Assembly: GCF_027579695.1 (NCBI RefSeq)
Contig: NC_083570.1
Span: forward strand, 92,453,999-92,517,998
Reading direction: 5' to 3'
Length of the DNA: 64,000 nucleotides
From: Neoarius graeffei
Taxonomy: Eukaryota > Chordata > Actinopteri > Siluriformes > Ariidae
Both the position numbers and the translations under genes were made by a program. This document shows, in pieces, positions 46,266-57,143 of this stretch; the stretch's first letter is position 1, and each line of letters starts with the position of its first letter. Under the pieces are notes generated by a model, which saw nothing but the letters and a program-made list of their open reading frames with translations, was not told where the DNA came from and made no database searches.

Positions 46266-47072
46266 ATTTACGATTATTTGCTATTATTTGTCTTCAATCA
46301 ATTAACTGCCTTCTTGATATCAAACAGCTGTTTTGATAACTTTCAGTCAGGATTTTGGGCCAATCATAGCACTGAAACAGCGCTGATTAAAGTTATAAAT
46401 GACATACGTCTTAATACTGATGCAGGCAAAACATCGGTCCTGGTGTTACTGGACCTCAGTGCAGCTTTTGATACTGCTGATCACAACATACTGCTATATC
46501 GACTTGAACACTGGGTTGGGTTGACTGGTAAAGTTATCAATTGGTTAAAATCATACTTAAAAGATAGAAGCTTCTTTGTTACCATGGGAAATTGTACCTC
46601 AACATCAATGTCCTTGACCTGTGGTGTCCCCCAGGGGTCGAGCCTTGGACCATTACTATTCAAACTTTATATGCTCCCACTTGGACAAATTATCAAGAAC
46701 AACTCAATTTTGTATCACTGCTATGCAGATGACACCCAAATTTATTTTATTTTTTTAAGATATTTTTTGGGCTTTTTTCACCTTTATTGGATAGGACAGT
46801 GTAGAGACAGGATAGGAAATGAGTGGGAGAGAGAGACGGGGAGGGATCGGGAAATGACCTCAGGTCGGAATCGAACCTGGGTCCCCGGATATATGGTATA
46901 GCGCCTTATCCACCTGAGCCACGACGCCCCACCCAAATTTATTTTGCTGTATCACCTAATGATTATGCCCCCCTTGAATGTCTCTACCAGTGTATCGACC
47001 AAATCAACAACTGGATGTCACAAAATTTTCTTCAGCTGAACACAGATAAAACAGAAGTAATTCTATTTGGGA
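46266..47072 (+). pseudogene. L2/CR1-like LINE reverse transcriptase fragment, split by a SINE
   Basis: The frame reads FQSGFWANHSTETALIKVIN, VLVLLDLSAAFDTADHN (RT motif with catalytic Asp), CGVPQGSSLGPLLF and CYADDTQIYF (YADD box). After the SINE (46749-46930) it resumes with QINNWMSQNFLQLNTDKTEV and ends at an abrupt junction with the L1 near 47070. Removing the SINE and one duplication keeps the frame. Confidence 0.85.
46749..46930 (-). mobile_element. Unbroken SINE of the third family, with target duplication
   Basis: ACCCAAATTTATTTT flanks it (46734-46748, 46931-46945). The right end is the reversed tRNA-like head (ATCGAACCTGGGTCCCCGG, CTGAGCCACGACGCCCC). Confidence 0.92.
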
Positions 47073-47630
47073 AAAAAGACGAAAGCCATGCAAGAACAGC
47101 TGACTGAGGCCGAAACCCGAATATCCGAAGTGGAGGACACTACCCAACAACTGGTCAACGACCGTGAGGTACACCGTAGGCGTATAGACACACTGTGGAG
47201 TCGTGTAGAAGATTTGGAAAACAGAAGCCGCCGTAACAATGTCAGGCTGCTAGGTCTGAAGGAGGGCGCTGAGGGAAACAACTTAAAGGCATGCATTGAA
47301 AGGATCTTGTCTGAGGGTTTAGGCATGGACATTGACAGTGAATTTGAGATTGAAAGGGCACATCGTTCTCCCGGATATCGTCTGGAGGAAAACCAACCAC
47401 AGAGACTAATAATGATTCGATTCTTACGTTCGTCTGCGAGAGAAAAGGTGCTTAAAGCAGCAAGGGAGAAAAGGGGAGCAATGTGGAGCGGATGCAACCT
47501 CTCGCTTTTTCCAGATATGACAAAGGTTCTGGCTGAAAGCAGAAAGGCCTTTACAACGGCCAAACAACTACTGCACGCCAAGAAAGTGAAGTTCACCCTC
47601 GCGTTTCCTGCGACACTACGGTTCACATAG
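47067..47630 (+). pseudogene. L1 ORF1-like protein (coiled coil plus RNA-binding domain)
   Basis: 187 codons. Residues 8-55 are heptad-like (LTEAETRISEVEDTTQQLVN), a coiled coil for trimer formation. The rest matches the L1 ORF1 RRM region (NVRLLGLKEGAEG, LIMIRFLRSSAREKVLKAAR). ORF1 proteins coat L1 RNA. The N-terminus is probably truncated, and the C-terminal end is cut by a stop. Confidence 0.78.
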
Positions 47631-48626
47631 GATGGGAGGAACAGAAAGTTTCAAGACGCGTCGGAGGCTGTCAAGTTCATTGAGCAACGAATGACGGAGG
47701 CGGAGGGCGATGGAAGAGATGACATTAGTTGTCACCAATGTACAATGACATTTACCACTAATGGAGAGTTTGAGAAAGGTATGGTGTGGCTGGACGGTTT
47801 TTGTGTAGCCATCTGAATCTAGGAGAGTTGGACGTTCCACAGACCAAGTCAGATTTTCTTTTTCTTTTCTTTTTTGGTATTTGGACTGATTTAAAAAAGG
47901 AAGAGTCTCCAGTTAGTAGGAGTCTCTTGTGTGTGAATATGTTTTCTTCTACTGATAAGGGAGGGTTTTTGTTGACCGGTTTGGTCATGTTTGTTCACTT
48001 GCCAGTTCTGGACATTTTGATTTTGAAATTATTCAGCGGTACAAAAGCTTTGGTAATGTCTCAAGAAGGTCAGACAAAATGGAATTGCCTTTATATGCTC
48101 AATATTTTAATTTGTTTTCCATAAGGCCTGAATGGCAAATAATTCTCATGTTAAGGTAGTGTCCTGGAACATAAATGGATGCGGAAACCCAGTGAAAAGG
48201 AAGAAGGTGCTCTCATATCTTAGGGTGTTTTCACACTTGGTCCCTTTCAGCCATCTAACCGAACTCAGATCGATGACTCAGCATTTTTTGCACGTATGTG
48301 AACACTCCAACCGTACCCAGACCCCTTTAAAGCGAACCGAACTGAGACCACCTCAGGAGGTGGTCTCAGTACAGGTCGCTAAAAATCAACGGTATGGTTC
48401 GCCTAATCTGCGCATTGTGAACAAAAAGCGCACCGGGTTCACTTCGCCTTTTTCACTGTAGTTTAACCTTCTTCGTTTGCCGTAGTTGGTCACGTGACTG
48501 TAGCAGGGAAAATCAACTTCCTTTTGGAACTTACCACAGCCGCTTTACAGTTCTCTGAACTTACTGACTGATGAGTCGGCCACAATAATATAACTATATT
48601 ATAAATAAATAAATATATATATATAT

Positions 48627-49519
48627 TAGTGCTGTCAAAAATGTCGCGTTATTAACGCATTAACTTGACTCAATTTTAACGGCGATAATTTTTTTATCGC
48701 GAGATTAACGCTCTGTGACGTGATGTAGGTTTTTCATAAGCTTTTGAAACTGCCAGGAACTTGGAACAGAGACTTTGCTTAGAAAACCGATAGCAGCTAG
48801 ACTGTAATGCCACGCCCCGCACAGCCAGAGTCCTCTGCCCTCCTCCCTCAAAGAACCAGCGCGGGCAGGGCGCGCTAGTAGAGATAGGATTTATGGCTCT
48901 TTGATGGGATCCGCATCTTTGTGATCCGTTCTTTGAAAAGAGCCGTTCAAAAGACTGGCTCATTTGGCTCTTTTTAAATATTTATTCAGTTTTAAGAAGA
49001 CAGCGTCTAAAGAAGCTAGATCCCTCTGAACTGTAAACTCAATGCTATCCCAGAAATCCTTCCTGTAATATGCAAATTTGGCCTCCTCTGATTGGACAGC
49101 GCGACGCATCAACAGGCAGAAAGTGTAAAAGTACAAAATGTGTTAAGTGAGCTGAAACAGTAAAGATCAGATTCAATGCAATATTTATCAACGAACAACT
49201 TAAAGTTAATATAATAGTGTACTTTATATTATAATCAAGCATGTCAAGCCTACCGTCACTGTGTAACCTGTCTCTCTGATAGACTAACTCAAGCAGTAGA
49301 TTACTTCACTCATGGTTCTCTTGTTAGCCTCGGGACGAAGAGCCACGGTGCTCAGCTTAGGTTTCAGTTTGCAGTGGCTGTGTCAAGACGTGTTATGCTT
49401 TGCAATAAGAAAAACATTGGTACAAAGCAAGCCCATTCACTTTAATTGCGATTAATCGCGAGTTAACTATGACAGTCGCGACATTAATCGCGATTAAATA
49501 TTTTAATCGCTTGACAGCA

Positions 49520-49522
<3 letters not shown>
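48627..49522. mobile_element. hAT-type element inside the MITE
   Basis: The ends TAGTGCTGTCAA and TTGACAGCACTA are exact inverted repeats. ATATATAT flanks both sides, but inside an AT repeat that is weak evidence. The interior has TCGCGATTAA-type subterminal motifs. Confidence 0.83.
48886..49029 (+). mobile_element. Left-end fragment of the intron-1 hAT family
   Basis: TAGAGATAGGATTTATGGC through AAGAAGCTAGATCCCTCTG matches 6724-6873 closely; the right part of that element is absent. Confidence 0.82.

Positions 49523-49574
<52 letters not shown>
49523..49574. repeat. (AT)n microsatellite
   Basis: About 25 AT units directly after the nested hAT. Confidence 0.97.
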
Positions 49575-49578
<4 letters not shown>

Positions 49579-52500
49579 ATTTATTTTCCTTAATCCGCAC
49601 TATTTTGATCAAAGAATACAGCAGGGCAAGCATGGCAGCAGACATTTTGATTCAAGAGAAAATTACCCAGAATTCCGTGCACTGGGGGTCTGAGGGCTCT
49701 AGAGGACCTGGTGTGAACAGAAAGAGGACTGAGGCCCCATCAAAGCTTAACTGGACCAGAAAGAGAACCCAGTCCTCTTTGTAATAAATTCACAGTGTGA
49801 ACACAAAAAGAACTGAGTTCTTTTTCTGTTGGTCCACTTTTTGGTCCACTTAAAAGAGGACTGAGTCTGGTTCCTTTAAAGGGGACCAGGTGTGAAAACA
49901 CCCTTAAACTTCAACGAACAGACATAGCATTTATTCAAGAAACACACCTAAAGGATGATGAGGCTAAACAATTTAAACGAGATTGGGTGGGGCAAGTTTT
50001 TTATAGTTCTTTTTCCAGCAAGAAAAATGGAGTTCTTATTTTGGTACACAAAATGTTAAATTTCTCATTGGTAAGGGAATTTTGGGATGCGAATGGTAGA
50101 ATTATTTGTCTTGATACCATCATAAACGGCATGGAATTAACACTCTAATATTTATGCCTCCAATAAAGACGAGCCATCTTTTTTCCATGAGGTTAATAGC
50201 ATATCAGGGAATGCACAAGGTAAAGTGGTTTTGGCAGGAGATTTTAACCAGGCTTTGGATAATACATTAGATAAAAGCAGATTTTCCCGAACCGTAATAC
50301 CTAAGGATAGAGCAGCCATTCACATGTTGATGAGAGACAATGGTTTGATTGACATATGGCGTTTGGTTAATCCAAATAAATGAGAATATTCTTTTTACTC
50401 TCATTGCCACGGGTCCTTTTCACGTATAGATATTATTTTGATCTCTCAGAATCTAATCAATGCCGTCATCGACAGCAACATTAATGCTATTTCACTGTCA
50501 GATCATGCACCTGTTGAACTCATTATAAAAATATACACCCAGACAGAATCAGGCGAGGTAGATGGAGGATGAATACTTCCATGCTGCAAGGTGAGGTATT
50601 TCATAATGAACTGGCTGAAGATCTGTCATCGTTCTTTGAGATCAACATGGGTAGTACAGACAGTGTGGCAATGGTCTGGGAGGCATCAAAAGCTTACATT
50701 AGAGGTAAAATAATTGCGCAAACTTCCAAAAAGAAAAAAGAGCACATTAACACTTAAAAAACTGGAAGCAGAATTAATCATAATGGAGAGAGAACTGGCC
50801 AAGCATTATACAGATAGTCTGTTTCATAATATTTGCAAATGTAAATTCAAAACATATGAAATATTTAACAAAAAGGCTGAATATGCTCTATTTAGATTGA
50901 AAACGAAGCAGGAGAGGAGAGAAAACAGGCAGGCTTCTGGCTAGACAGCTTAAGGAGCAAAGCACTGCTCATGTATTCCCAGTGATAAGAAGAGGGGGGT
51001 CACTAGTAACATCTTCCAAGGGAATTAATGAGGTCTTCAAAAGTTTTTATGAGAAGCTGTATAGATCAGAAGGTATGCCAAACAAACTATCATTGCAGAA
51101 CTTTTTCTCAAACATAACTCTTCCAAGCCTGACGGTAGATATTCTTGACAAATCAGTGTCCCAAGAGGAGGTGATAAAAGCTATCCGAGCTATGAAAACA
51201 GGGAAATCACCTGGAACCGGCGGGTTTCGTGTTGAATATTACAAAGAGTATATAGACATAATTACTCCAGTTTTGACTAAGGTGTATGAAGAGGCTTCCA
51301 CCATCTCTGAATGAAGCGCTCTTATCGTTGATTCCTAAAAAAGGCAGAGACCATACAGATCCTGCCAATTTCAGGCCAATTAGCCTAATTAATGTAGATA
51401 GCAAAATACTGGCCAAGGCATTAGCCCTAAGGCTAGAAACAGTTTTACCAGACATTATACACCCAGACCTGGTTGGTTTCTTACAGGGTAGAATTTCGAC
51501 TTATAATCTACGAAGGCTTATACGTTTGATATGGTTACACTCCTCCAACACTGCATCGGTGGCTGCAGTCTCATTGGACGCTGAGAAGGCCTTTGACAGG
51601 GTCGAGTGGGGTTTTCTTCACTCGGCCCTGTCAAGATTTGGGTTTGGAACTGGTTTCGTGAAATGGATTAAGATACTGTACAGTAATCCTAAGGCAGCAA
51701 TTATGACAAATGGTCTGATCTCATCATTCTTTAACCTCTCCAGAGGAACACGACAGGGGTGTCCTCTATCACCACTTCTATTTACAATTGTCTTGGAACC
51801 TCTGGCGGTAGCTATAAGAGCAAACTCCTCCATCAAAGGAGTGAAAGAAGGGGGTAGTGAACATAAGCTAATGCTTTATGCTGACGACATACTTTTTCTG
51901 ACTAGTGACCCACAAAACTCCCTACCTGCTTTAATGGATACGATCAGTGAATATTCTCAGCTTTCAGGTTACAAAATTAATTGGACCAAATCTGAAGCAA
52001 TGCCAATATCCAAACACTGTCATCCACAAGTAATGAGACAGTATAACTTTAAATGGATCCCAAAGGGCATGGTCTACCTGGGTATCAAGTTGAGCCCAGA
52101 ACTTTAGTGAAATGACTGCATTGAACTATGATCCACTGCTTCAAAACTCAAGACAAATATAGGGAAATGGGAGAAGTTAAACCTGACCTTGTGTGGCAAA
52201 GTAAATGTTATTAAAATGGGGATTGCCCCACAAATTAATTATATATCCATGATGCTTCCGCTCAGTATACCAGATCATATTTTTAAACAGTATGATAATC
52301 TCATCAAGGAATTTCTTTGGGCAGGGAGGAAACCTAGATTTAAACTGAGCAAACTGTTCGCACCTAAGGATAAAGGTGGGCTGGGTTTACCTAATATTAG
52401 ATTGTATAGCTTGTCTTTTGAAATGGCTAAGATAGCTAAACATTGGAGCGGAATAGTGTCTGGCTTAAGACGGGCCACCATAGAAGAGACTCTTGCATCC

Positions 52501-52638
52501 TATACAAGTATTATCCCAACAAGTGACTGGTATAGAGAGAAATAAAACCCCAATTATTAAGCACTCTAGGGAGGTCTGGGCAAAAATTCATAAGCTACAC
52601 AAACTCTCACATTACAAGCAGCAATATGCCTCACTATA

Positions 52639-52851
52639 GCCTAGGTCACAACCGGAAGTACGATTTTTTGGCCGTGCGATTTTTGGTGTTTCCCAAATCG
52701 CTGCGTTTTTTTTTGTTCGTGGAGAAAGACGCACGTTGGCCGTAAGTTTGTCTTGCAACCTGACAACCTTGCACGCGCCCTCCGTGCGTTTCTTGCGTTT
52801 TTTGCACGTAGACCGGCCGTGGGAGCACGTACGGCCGGTTGTGACCGAGGC
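52639..52851. mobile_element. Small MITE in L1 ORF2
   Basis: The ends GCCTAGGTCACAACCGG and CCGGTTGTGACCGAGGC are inverted. The flanks TATA and TTTA do not give a clean duplication. The L1 frame resumes on the right with IGKQTVFWKSW. Confidence 0.75.
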
Positions 52852-53034
52852 TTTAGGCATAACCCAGAAATTAGAATAGGGAAACAAACAGTGTTTTGGA
52901 AAAGCTGGGTAGAGAAAGGACTTCATAAAATTAATGACCTCTATAAAGACGGCGTCTTTACAATCCTTTGCTGATCTAGTTCAGGAGTACGATCTTTGAG
53001 AGAAAGGTGACTTCTGGAAGTACTTGCAGATTAG

Positions 53035-53585
53035 CCTGGGCCCGCCCATCCTAAGTGTGACGCAACACGAGGGCCTGTTGCGAGCTTAGTCTGGCAAGGC
53101 AAGCTATCTACAGCTCTTCCAAGCTCCCGAAAAATCGGGAGCCAATCAACTTTGAGCATCTCCAACGGCCCTGGGTAGAGGCGTGTTCAAGGCACTGACG
53201 TAGTAGAGCTGCGACCGGAAGCCACAGATTGTTTACAGAATCTATACCGGAAGCGCTTCATTCACTAGAAACATTACGAACATGGAGCAAGTTCTCATTG
53301 AAAACGGAGCAAAGAGCAGCCCTGGAGGTATTTATTGAAAGGAAGGACGTTTTCGCCTTGCTCCCGACTGGCTTCGGTAAGAGTTTAATCTACCAGTTAG
53401 CCCCGTCGCGTCGCATACGTCAGAGGAAAGAGTGATGTGAAGGTCACAGCCTTTTCTGGCTTCGACCAGTAGCAAACTGAGGCATTTCAGGGAGGCGGGT
53501 CAACCACGCACTTTGGGAAACGGTTGGGCTTAATATCTTTGCCAGACCAAATGCTCGCAGAGCTTTGAAGTCGCGTTAGCCAGAC
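53035..53585 (+). mobile_element. 551-bp insertion with RecQ-type helicase fragment
   Basis: TACTTGCAGATTAG flanks it exactly at 53021-53034 and 53586-53599. L1 coding sequence is continuous around it (GDFWKYLQIR, then HCIMEKK). The insert starts CCTGGGCCCGCCC and ends GCGTTAGCCAGAC, without a poly(A) tail. Confidence 0.87.
53229..53435 (+). pseudogene. RecQ-type helicase N-terminal fragment (Walker A)
   Basis: The 69-codon frame contains FSLKTEQRAALEVFIERKD followed by VFALLPTGFGKSLIYQLAP. The second is a helicase motif I (Walker A, TGFGKS) in the RecQ style, where LPTGxGKSLxYQ is usual; the first resembles the preceding Q-motif region. Motifs II to VI are absent, so it is only a captured piece. 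A source in a fish transposon that encodes a helicase, or in a host RecQ gene, are both possible. Confidence 0.75.
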
Positions 53586-54533
53586 TACTTGCAGATTAGA
53601 CACTGCATAATGGAAAAAAAAGTCAGCCAAATAAAAGTAGACAATCCAGTTGCTGACTACTTCCAATAGCCATGTAATCATAAGGCATCAGTAATTTATA
53701 ATAAATCGATTTGTTTGACCAGTGGCACATGTGAAAATTTAAGAATAATTTGGCAGAGGGAACTTGATTGTGAAATTGACAAAGATATCTGGGAACAAAT
53801 TTTGGCAGATAATGGTAAATATATTAAAGAAATGAAATGTAAATTTATTCAATACAAAATGCTACACAGGTTTTATTGGACACCATGCAGGCTTTTTAGA
53901 ATAGGGCTAATAACTAGTAACATCTGCTGGAAATGTTAAAAGGAAACTGGCACATTTCGGCATCTCATATGGGATTGTGCTATGGTCAAGCCCTTCTGGT
54001 GCAGAATATCGGGGTTCTTGGAGACATGGATGGGAGTGGACCTGCCAGCATGCCCACGCTTATGCCTTTTAGGAGAGAAGACCGTAATACCACAGCTGAC
54101 TAAAGACGCTCATTCAGTGTTGATGGTTGGGTTAGCCTCAGCTTCTAGAATCATACTACGGCACTGGAAAAATCACCCGTAAACCCAACGTTCCAAGAAT
54201 GGAAAGTTTTAATGAGTGAGACAGTGTCGTGTGAGATCATGCTTGCTAGAATAAGGGGCAAAGGGCCTGTGGCACTGGGTAGCTGGGACTTCTTTGCAGG
54301 AGTATCTGACCTCTGGACTAGCAGCTTAGTTATAGGGCTCTACTATGAAGCCTATATTCACCTTTTCTGTTCTTGTGTTAAGATTATACTTTGTACGTTT
54401 TTTCTTTCAACCAGGAACACTTATCAAATTACGTTAACTGTCTGACCTTTTTTTTTCTTTTTCTATCTTTGCTTTTCTGTGTGATGTACCATATGAGCCA
54501 TGTACCACAGTTGTTCAAATAAAAACTTTAATT

Positions 54534-54760
54534 AGGGCCCGAGCCCGAAAGGGCGAAGGCCCTATTGATCTTGTTCGGTTTTTTATTATTAGGGCCCGAG
54601 CCCGAAAGGGCGAAGGCCCTATTGATCTTGTTCGGTTTTTTATTATTATTAGGGCCCGAGCCCGAAAGGGCGAAGGCCCTATTGATCTTGTTCGGTTTTT
54701 TATTAGGGCCCGAGCCCTATAGGGCGAAGGCCCTATTGATCTTGTTCGGTTTTTTATTAT
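54534..54760 (+). repeat. Four tandem hairpin heads (AGGGCC..GGCCCT)
   Basis: Copies start at 54534, 54591, 54651 and 54705. Each pairs AGGGCC with GGCCCT (6 bp), then has a CGA/GAA internal loop, then GCCC/GGGC closing on GAAA (TATA in the fourth). Each is followed by ATTGATCTTGTTCGG, a T run and ATT repeats. A fifth copy is at 57053. Confidence 0.9.
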
Positions 54761-54788
54761 TATTATTCTTATTATTATTATTATTATT
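54761..54788 (+). repeat. (ATT)n before repeat unit 1
   Basis: ATT units with one CTT, directly joining the hairpin heads to the first 2,252-bp unit. Confidence 0.95.
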
Positions 54789-57040
54789 CCTTAGTCGCGG
54801 TCGCTGTTCGGCCTTTTTTGGGGCACTTCCTGTGGACGAAAACGCGCATATTTTGGATCATTTTATCGGCATCCCCTACGCTACTCAGATCCAAAACCCC
54901 AGATCTGGGCGGGGCTCTGGGCCTCTATAGCGCCCCCTAACGCCTTGAAAATTTTGCCTTTTTTCGAAGGCTCCTGGTTGCCATATAGTTTGTCGTAGAG
55001 GAACGAAATTTGGTTCACATATGTATCTTACTGAGACGAACAAAAAAAGTTCTATGAATGCATAGCCACGCCCAACAGGAAGTGAGGTAATTTTACTTTT
55101 GTGCGAAATGCATGGCCACGAAGACGGCGCAACTCCTCCTAGACCGTTCATGGGAATGTCACCAAAATTGATACACATCATCTACAGACATGGCTGACAA
55201 AAGTTACTAAATACGTTTCACGTAGGATAAAACGTTCAGAAGTTATACGTCAATCAATTTTCACTTCAAAATTTTACATGCTAAAAAATTCATAACAAAT
55301 CTTCTAATTGCTCAAAACTGCTCATACTTCACACGCAAATCACTCATTGGGCTTCTGACATGTTACCCAATTTCTGTGATATTTCGCCACTGGGGGCGCT
55401 ATTTTTGGGCAAAAAATCCAATCTTTCCTCAAATTTGGTCAAACTTCACGGCCACCCTCTTACTACCTCCCATGTCATGTATACCGCATTTTGGGAATTT
55501 TCGTCCATGGGGGGCGCTGTTTTTGGCCGACGCAATTGCTCCAAAACGGGTTTTTGGTAAATAATTCCATAATGCTTTTCCTTCACACCACTACCTTGCG
55601 ATAGTGCGTTCCTGTTGTAGACACTTATTTTTCCAACTCATAATCGCTCATGTACAGCATAGCGCCACCTTCTGACATGGGAAAAACCAAAAAATTTATT
55701 CTTCAAAAATCTATATCTCATCTTCTATTTACTCAATTGTCATCAAACTTCATACGCAAACTCTTCATAGCTCACCTGACATGTCCGCCAAATTTTGTGC
55801 ACTTTCGCCCCTGGGGGTGCTGGTTATGGCGGAAATGATATTGCAGCTTCTGATTTGTCAAACTTGGCAAGCAAACTCTTTTCAAGACCCTTATTGGGGC
55901 GCTTGCCATGGTCGACAACGCACGAAATTTGGCTCCTTTTTCTTAGACTGCCACCGCTACTGAGAACCAAAAGCCCAGATCCAGCCGGGCCTCAGGGCCT
56001 CTATAGCGCCCCCTAACTCGTTGTGATTTTGGCCTCCCGCTTTAAGGTGCCTGGTTGCCATGTAGTTTGTAGGAGTGGCATGCCATTTGGTACGCATATG
56101 TATCTCACTAAGCCGGACAAAAATGTAATGCCAATGCATTAGCCACGCCCAACAGGAAGTGAGGTAATTTCACTTTTGTGCGAGATGCATGGCCACGAAG
56201 ACGGCGCAACTCCTCCTAGACTGTTCATAGGAATGTCACCAAAATTGATACACATCATCTACAGACATGGCTGACAAAAGTTACTAAATAAGTTTCGCGC
56301 AGCTTAAACCGCTCAGAAGTTATACGTCAATCAATTTTTAATGCAAAATTTTACATGCTTAAAAATTCATAACAAATCTTCTAATTGCTCAAAACTGCTC
56401 ATACTTCACACGCAAATCCCTCATTGGGCTTCTGACATGTTCCCCATTTTCTGTGATATTTCGCCACTGGGGGCGCTATTTTTGGGCAAACAATCCAATC
56501 TTTCCTCAAATTTGGTCAAACTTCACGGCCACCCTCTTACTACCGCCCATGTCATTTATACCACATTTTGGGAATTTTCGTCCATGGGGGGCGCTGTTTT
56601 TGGCCGACGCAATTTCTCCAAAACGGGTTTTTGGTAAATAACTCCATAATGCTTTTCCTTCACACCACTACCTTGTGATAGTGCGTTGCTGTTGTAGACA
56701 CTTATTTCTCCAACTCATAATCGCTCATGTACAGCATAGCGCCACCTTCTGACATGGGAAAAACCAAAAAATTTATTCTTCAAAAATCTCTCTCATATCT
56801 TCTATTTACTCAATTGTCATCAAACTTCATACGCAAACTCTTCATAGCTCTCCTGACATATCCGCCAAATTTTGTGCACTTTCACCCCTGGGGGTGCTGG
56901 TTATGGCACAAATGATATTGCAGCTTCTGATTGGTCAAACTTGGCAAGCAGACTCTTTACGGTATTTCGCGGGGACGCATGCCCCCGCCCCCCCTGGCCG
57001 CTGGCGCGAGGGCCCGTCGAGGCCGCTTGCGGCTTTAATT
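54789..57040 (+). repeat. 2,252-bp repeat unit 1 (dimer of ~1.08-kb modules)
   Basis: Starts CCTTAGTCGCGGTCGC and ends GAGGCCGCTTGCGGCTTTAA TT. Matching landmarks (GCCTCTATAGCGCCCCCTAA at 54921 and 55998; TGATATTTCGCCACTGGGGG in both halves) are 1,077 bp apart, so the unit is a head-to-tail dimer of diverged halves A and B. Open frames occur in all halves but no domain is recognisable and they overlap on both strands; I treat them as non-coding. Confidence 0.93.
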
Positions 57041-57052
57041 CTTATTATTATT

Positions 57053-57097
57053 AGGGCCCGAGCCCTATAGGGCGAAGGCCCTATTGATCTTGTTCGG

Positions 57098-57104
<7 letters not shown>
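57053..57104 (+). repeat. Single hairpin head before unit 2
   Basis: AGGGCCCGAGCCCTATAGGG, then CGAAGGCCCT, followed by the same ATTGATCTTGTTCGG segment; this is the TATA-loop version. Confidence 0.9.

Positions 57105-57142
<38 letters not shown>
57105..57142 (+). repeat. (ATT)n before repeat unit 2
   Basis: About 12 ATT units. Confidence 0.95.

Positions 57143-57143
<1 letters not shown>

Larger units (their letters stand above)
48223..49903. mobile_element. Harbinger-type MITE, family H2, copy 2
   Basis: Same ends as 23782-24435, with TTA on both sides (48220-48222, 49904-49906). It is enlarged by a nested hAT and AT repeats. Confidence 0.9.
48132..54445 (+). pseudogene. L1 ORF2 (endonuclease and reverse transcriptase), disrupted
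   Basis: The endonuclease starts VKVVSWNINGCGNPVKRKK, then resumes after the MITE with TDIAFIQETHLKDDE and VLAGDFNQALD. The RT segment (51286-52107) has LSLIPKKGRDHTDPANFRPI, VSLDAEKAFDRVEW, GTRQGCPLSPLLF and LMLYADDILFL (catalytic YADD). The tail has KFIQYKMLHRFYWTP and a Cys cluster with HLIWDC. At least five frame breaks separate these parts, so no functional protein remains. Confidence 0.87.
47067..54533 (+). mobile_element. Tx1-type L1 retrotransposon, broken, with three insertions
   Basis: It contains ORF1 (47067-47630) and remnants of ORF2 (48132 to about 54445), then a 3' tail with AATAAA at 54518-54523. It is interrupted by a MITE (48223-49903), a second small MITE (52639-52851) and the insert with a helicase fragment (53035-53585). 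Several frameshifts and stops lie in ORF2. The 5' end is fused to an L2-like fragment. Confidence 0.85.

Noticed and set aside
53035-53585. Host RecQ gene exon
   Set aside because: It sits inside an L1 with an exact target duplication and has only one helicase motif and no splice sites, so it is a carried fragment.
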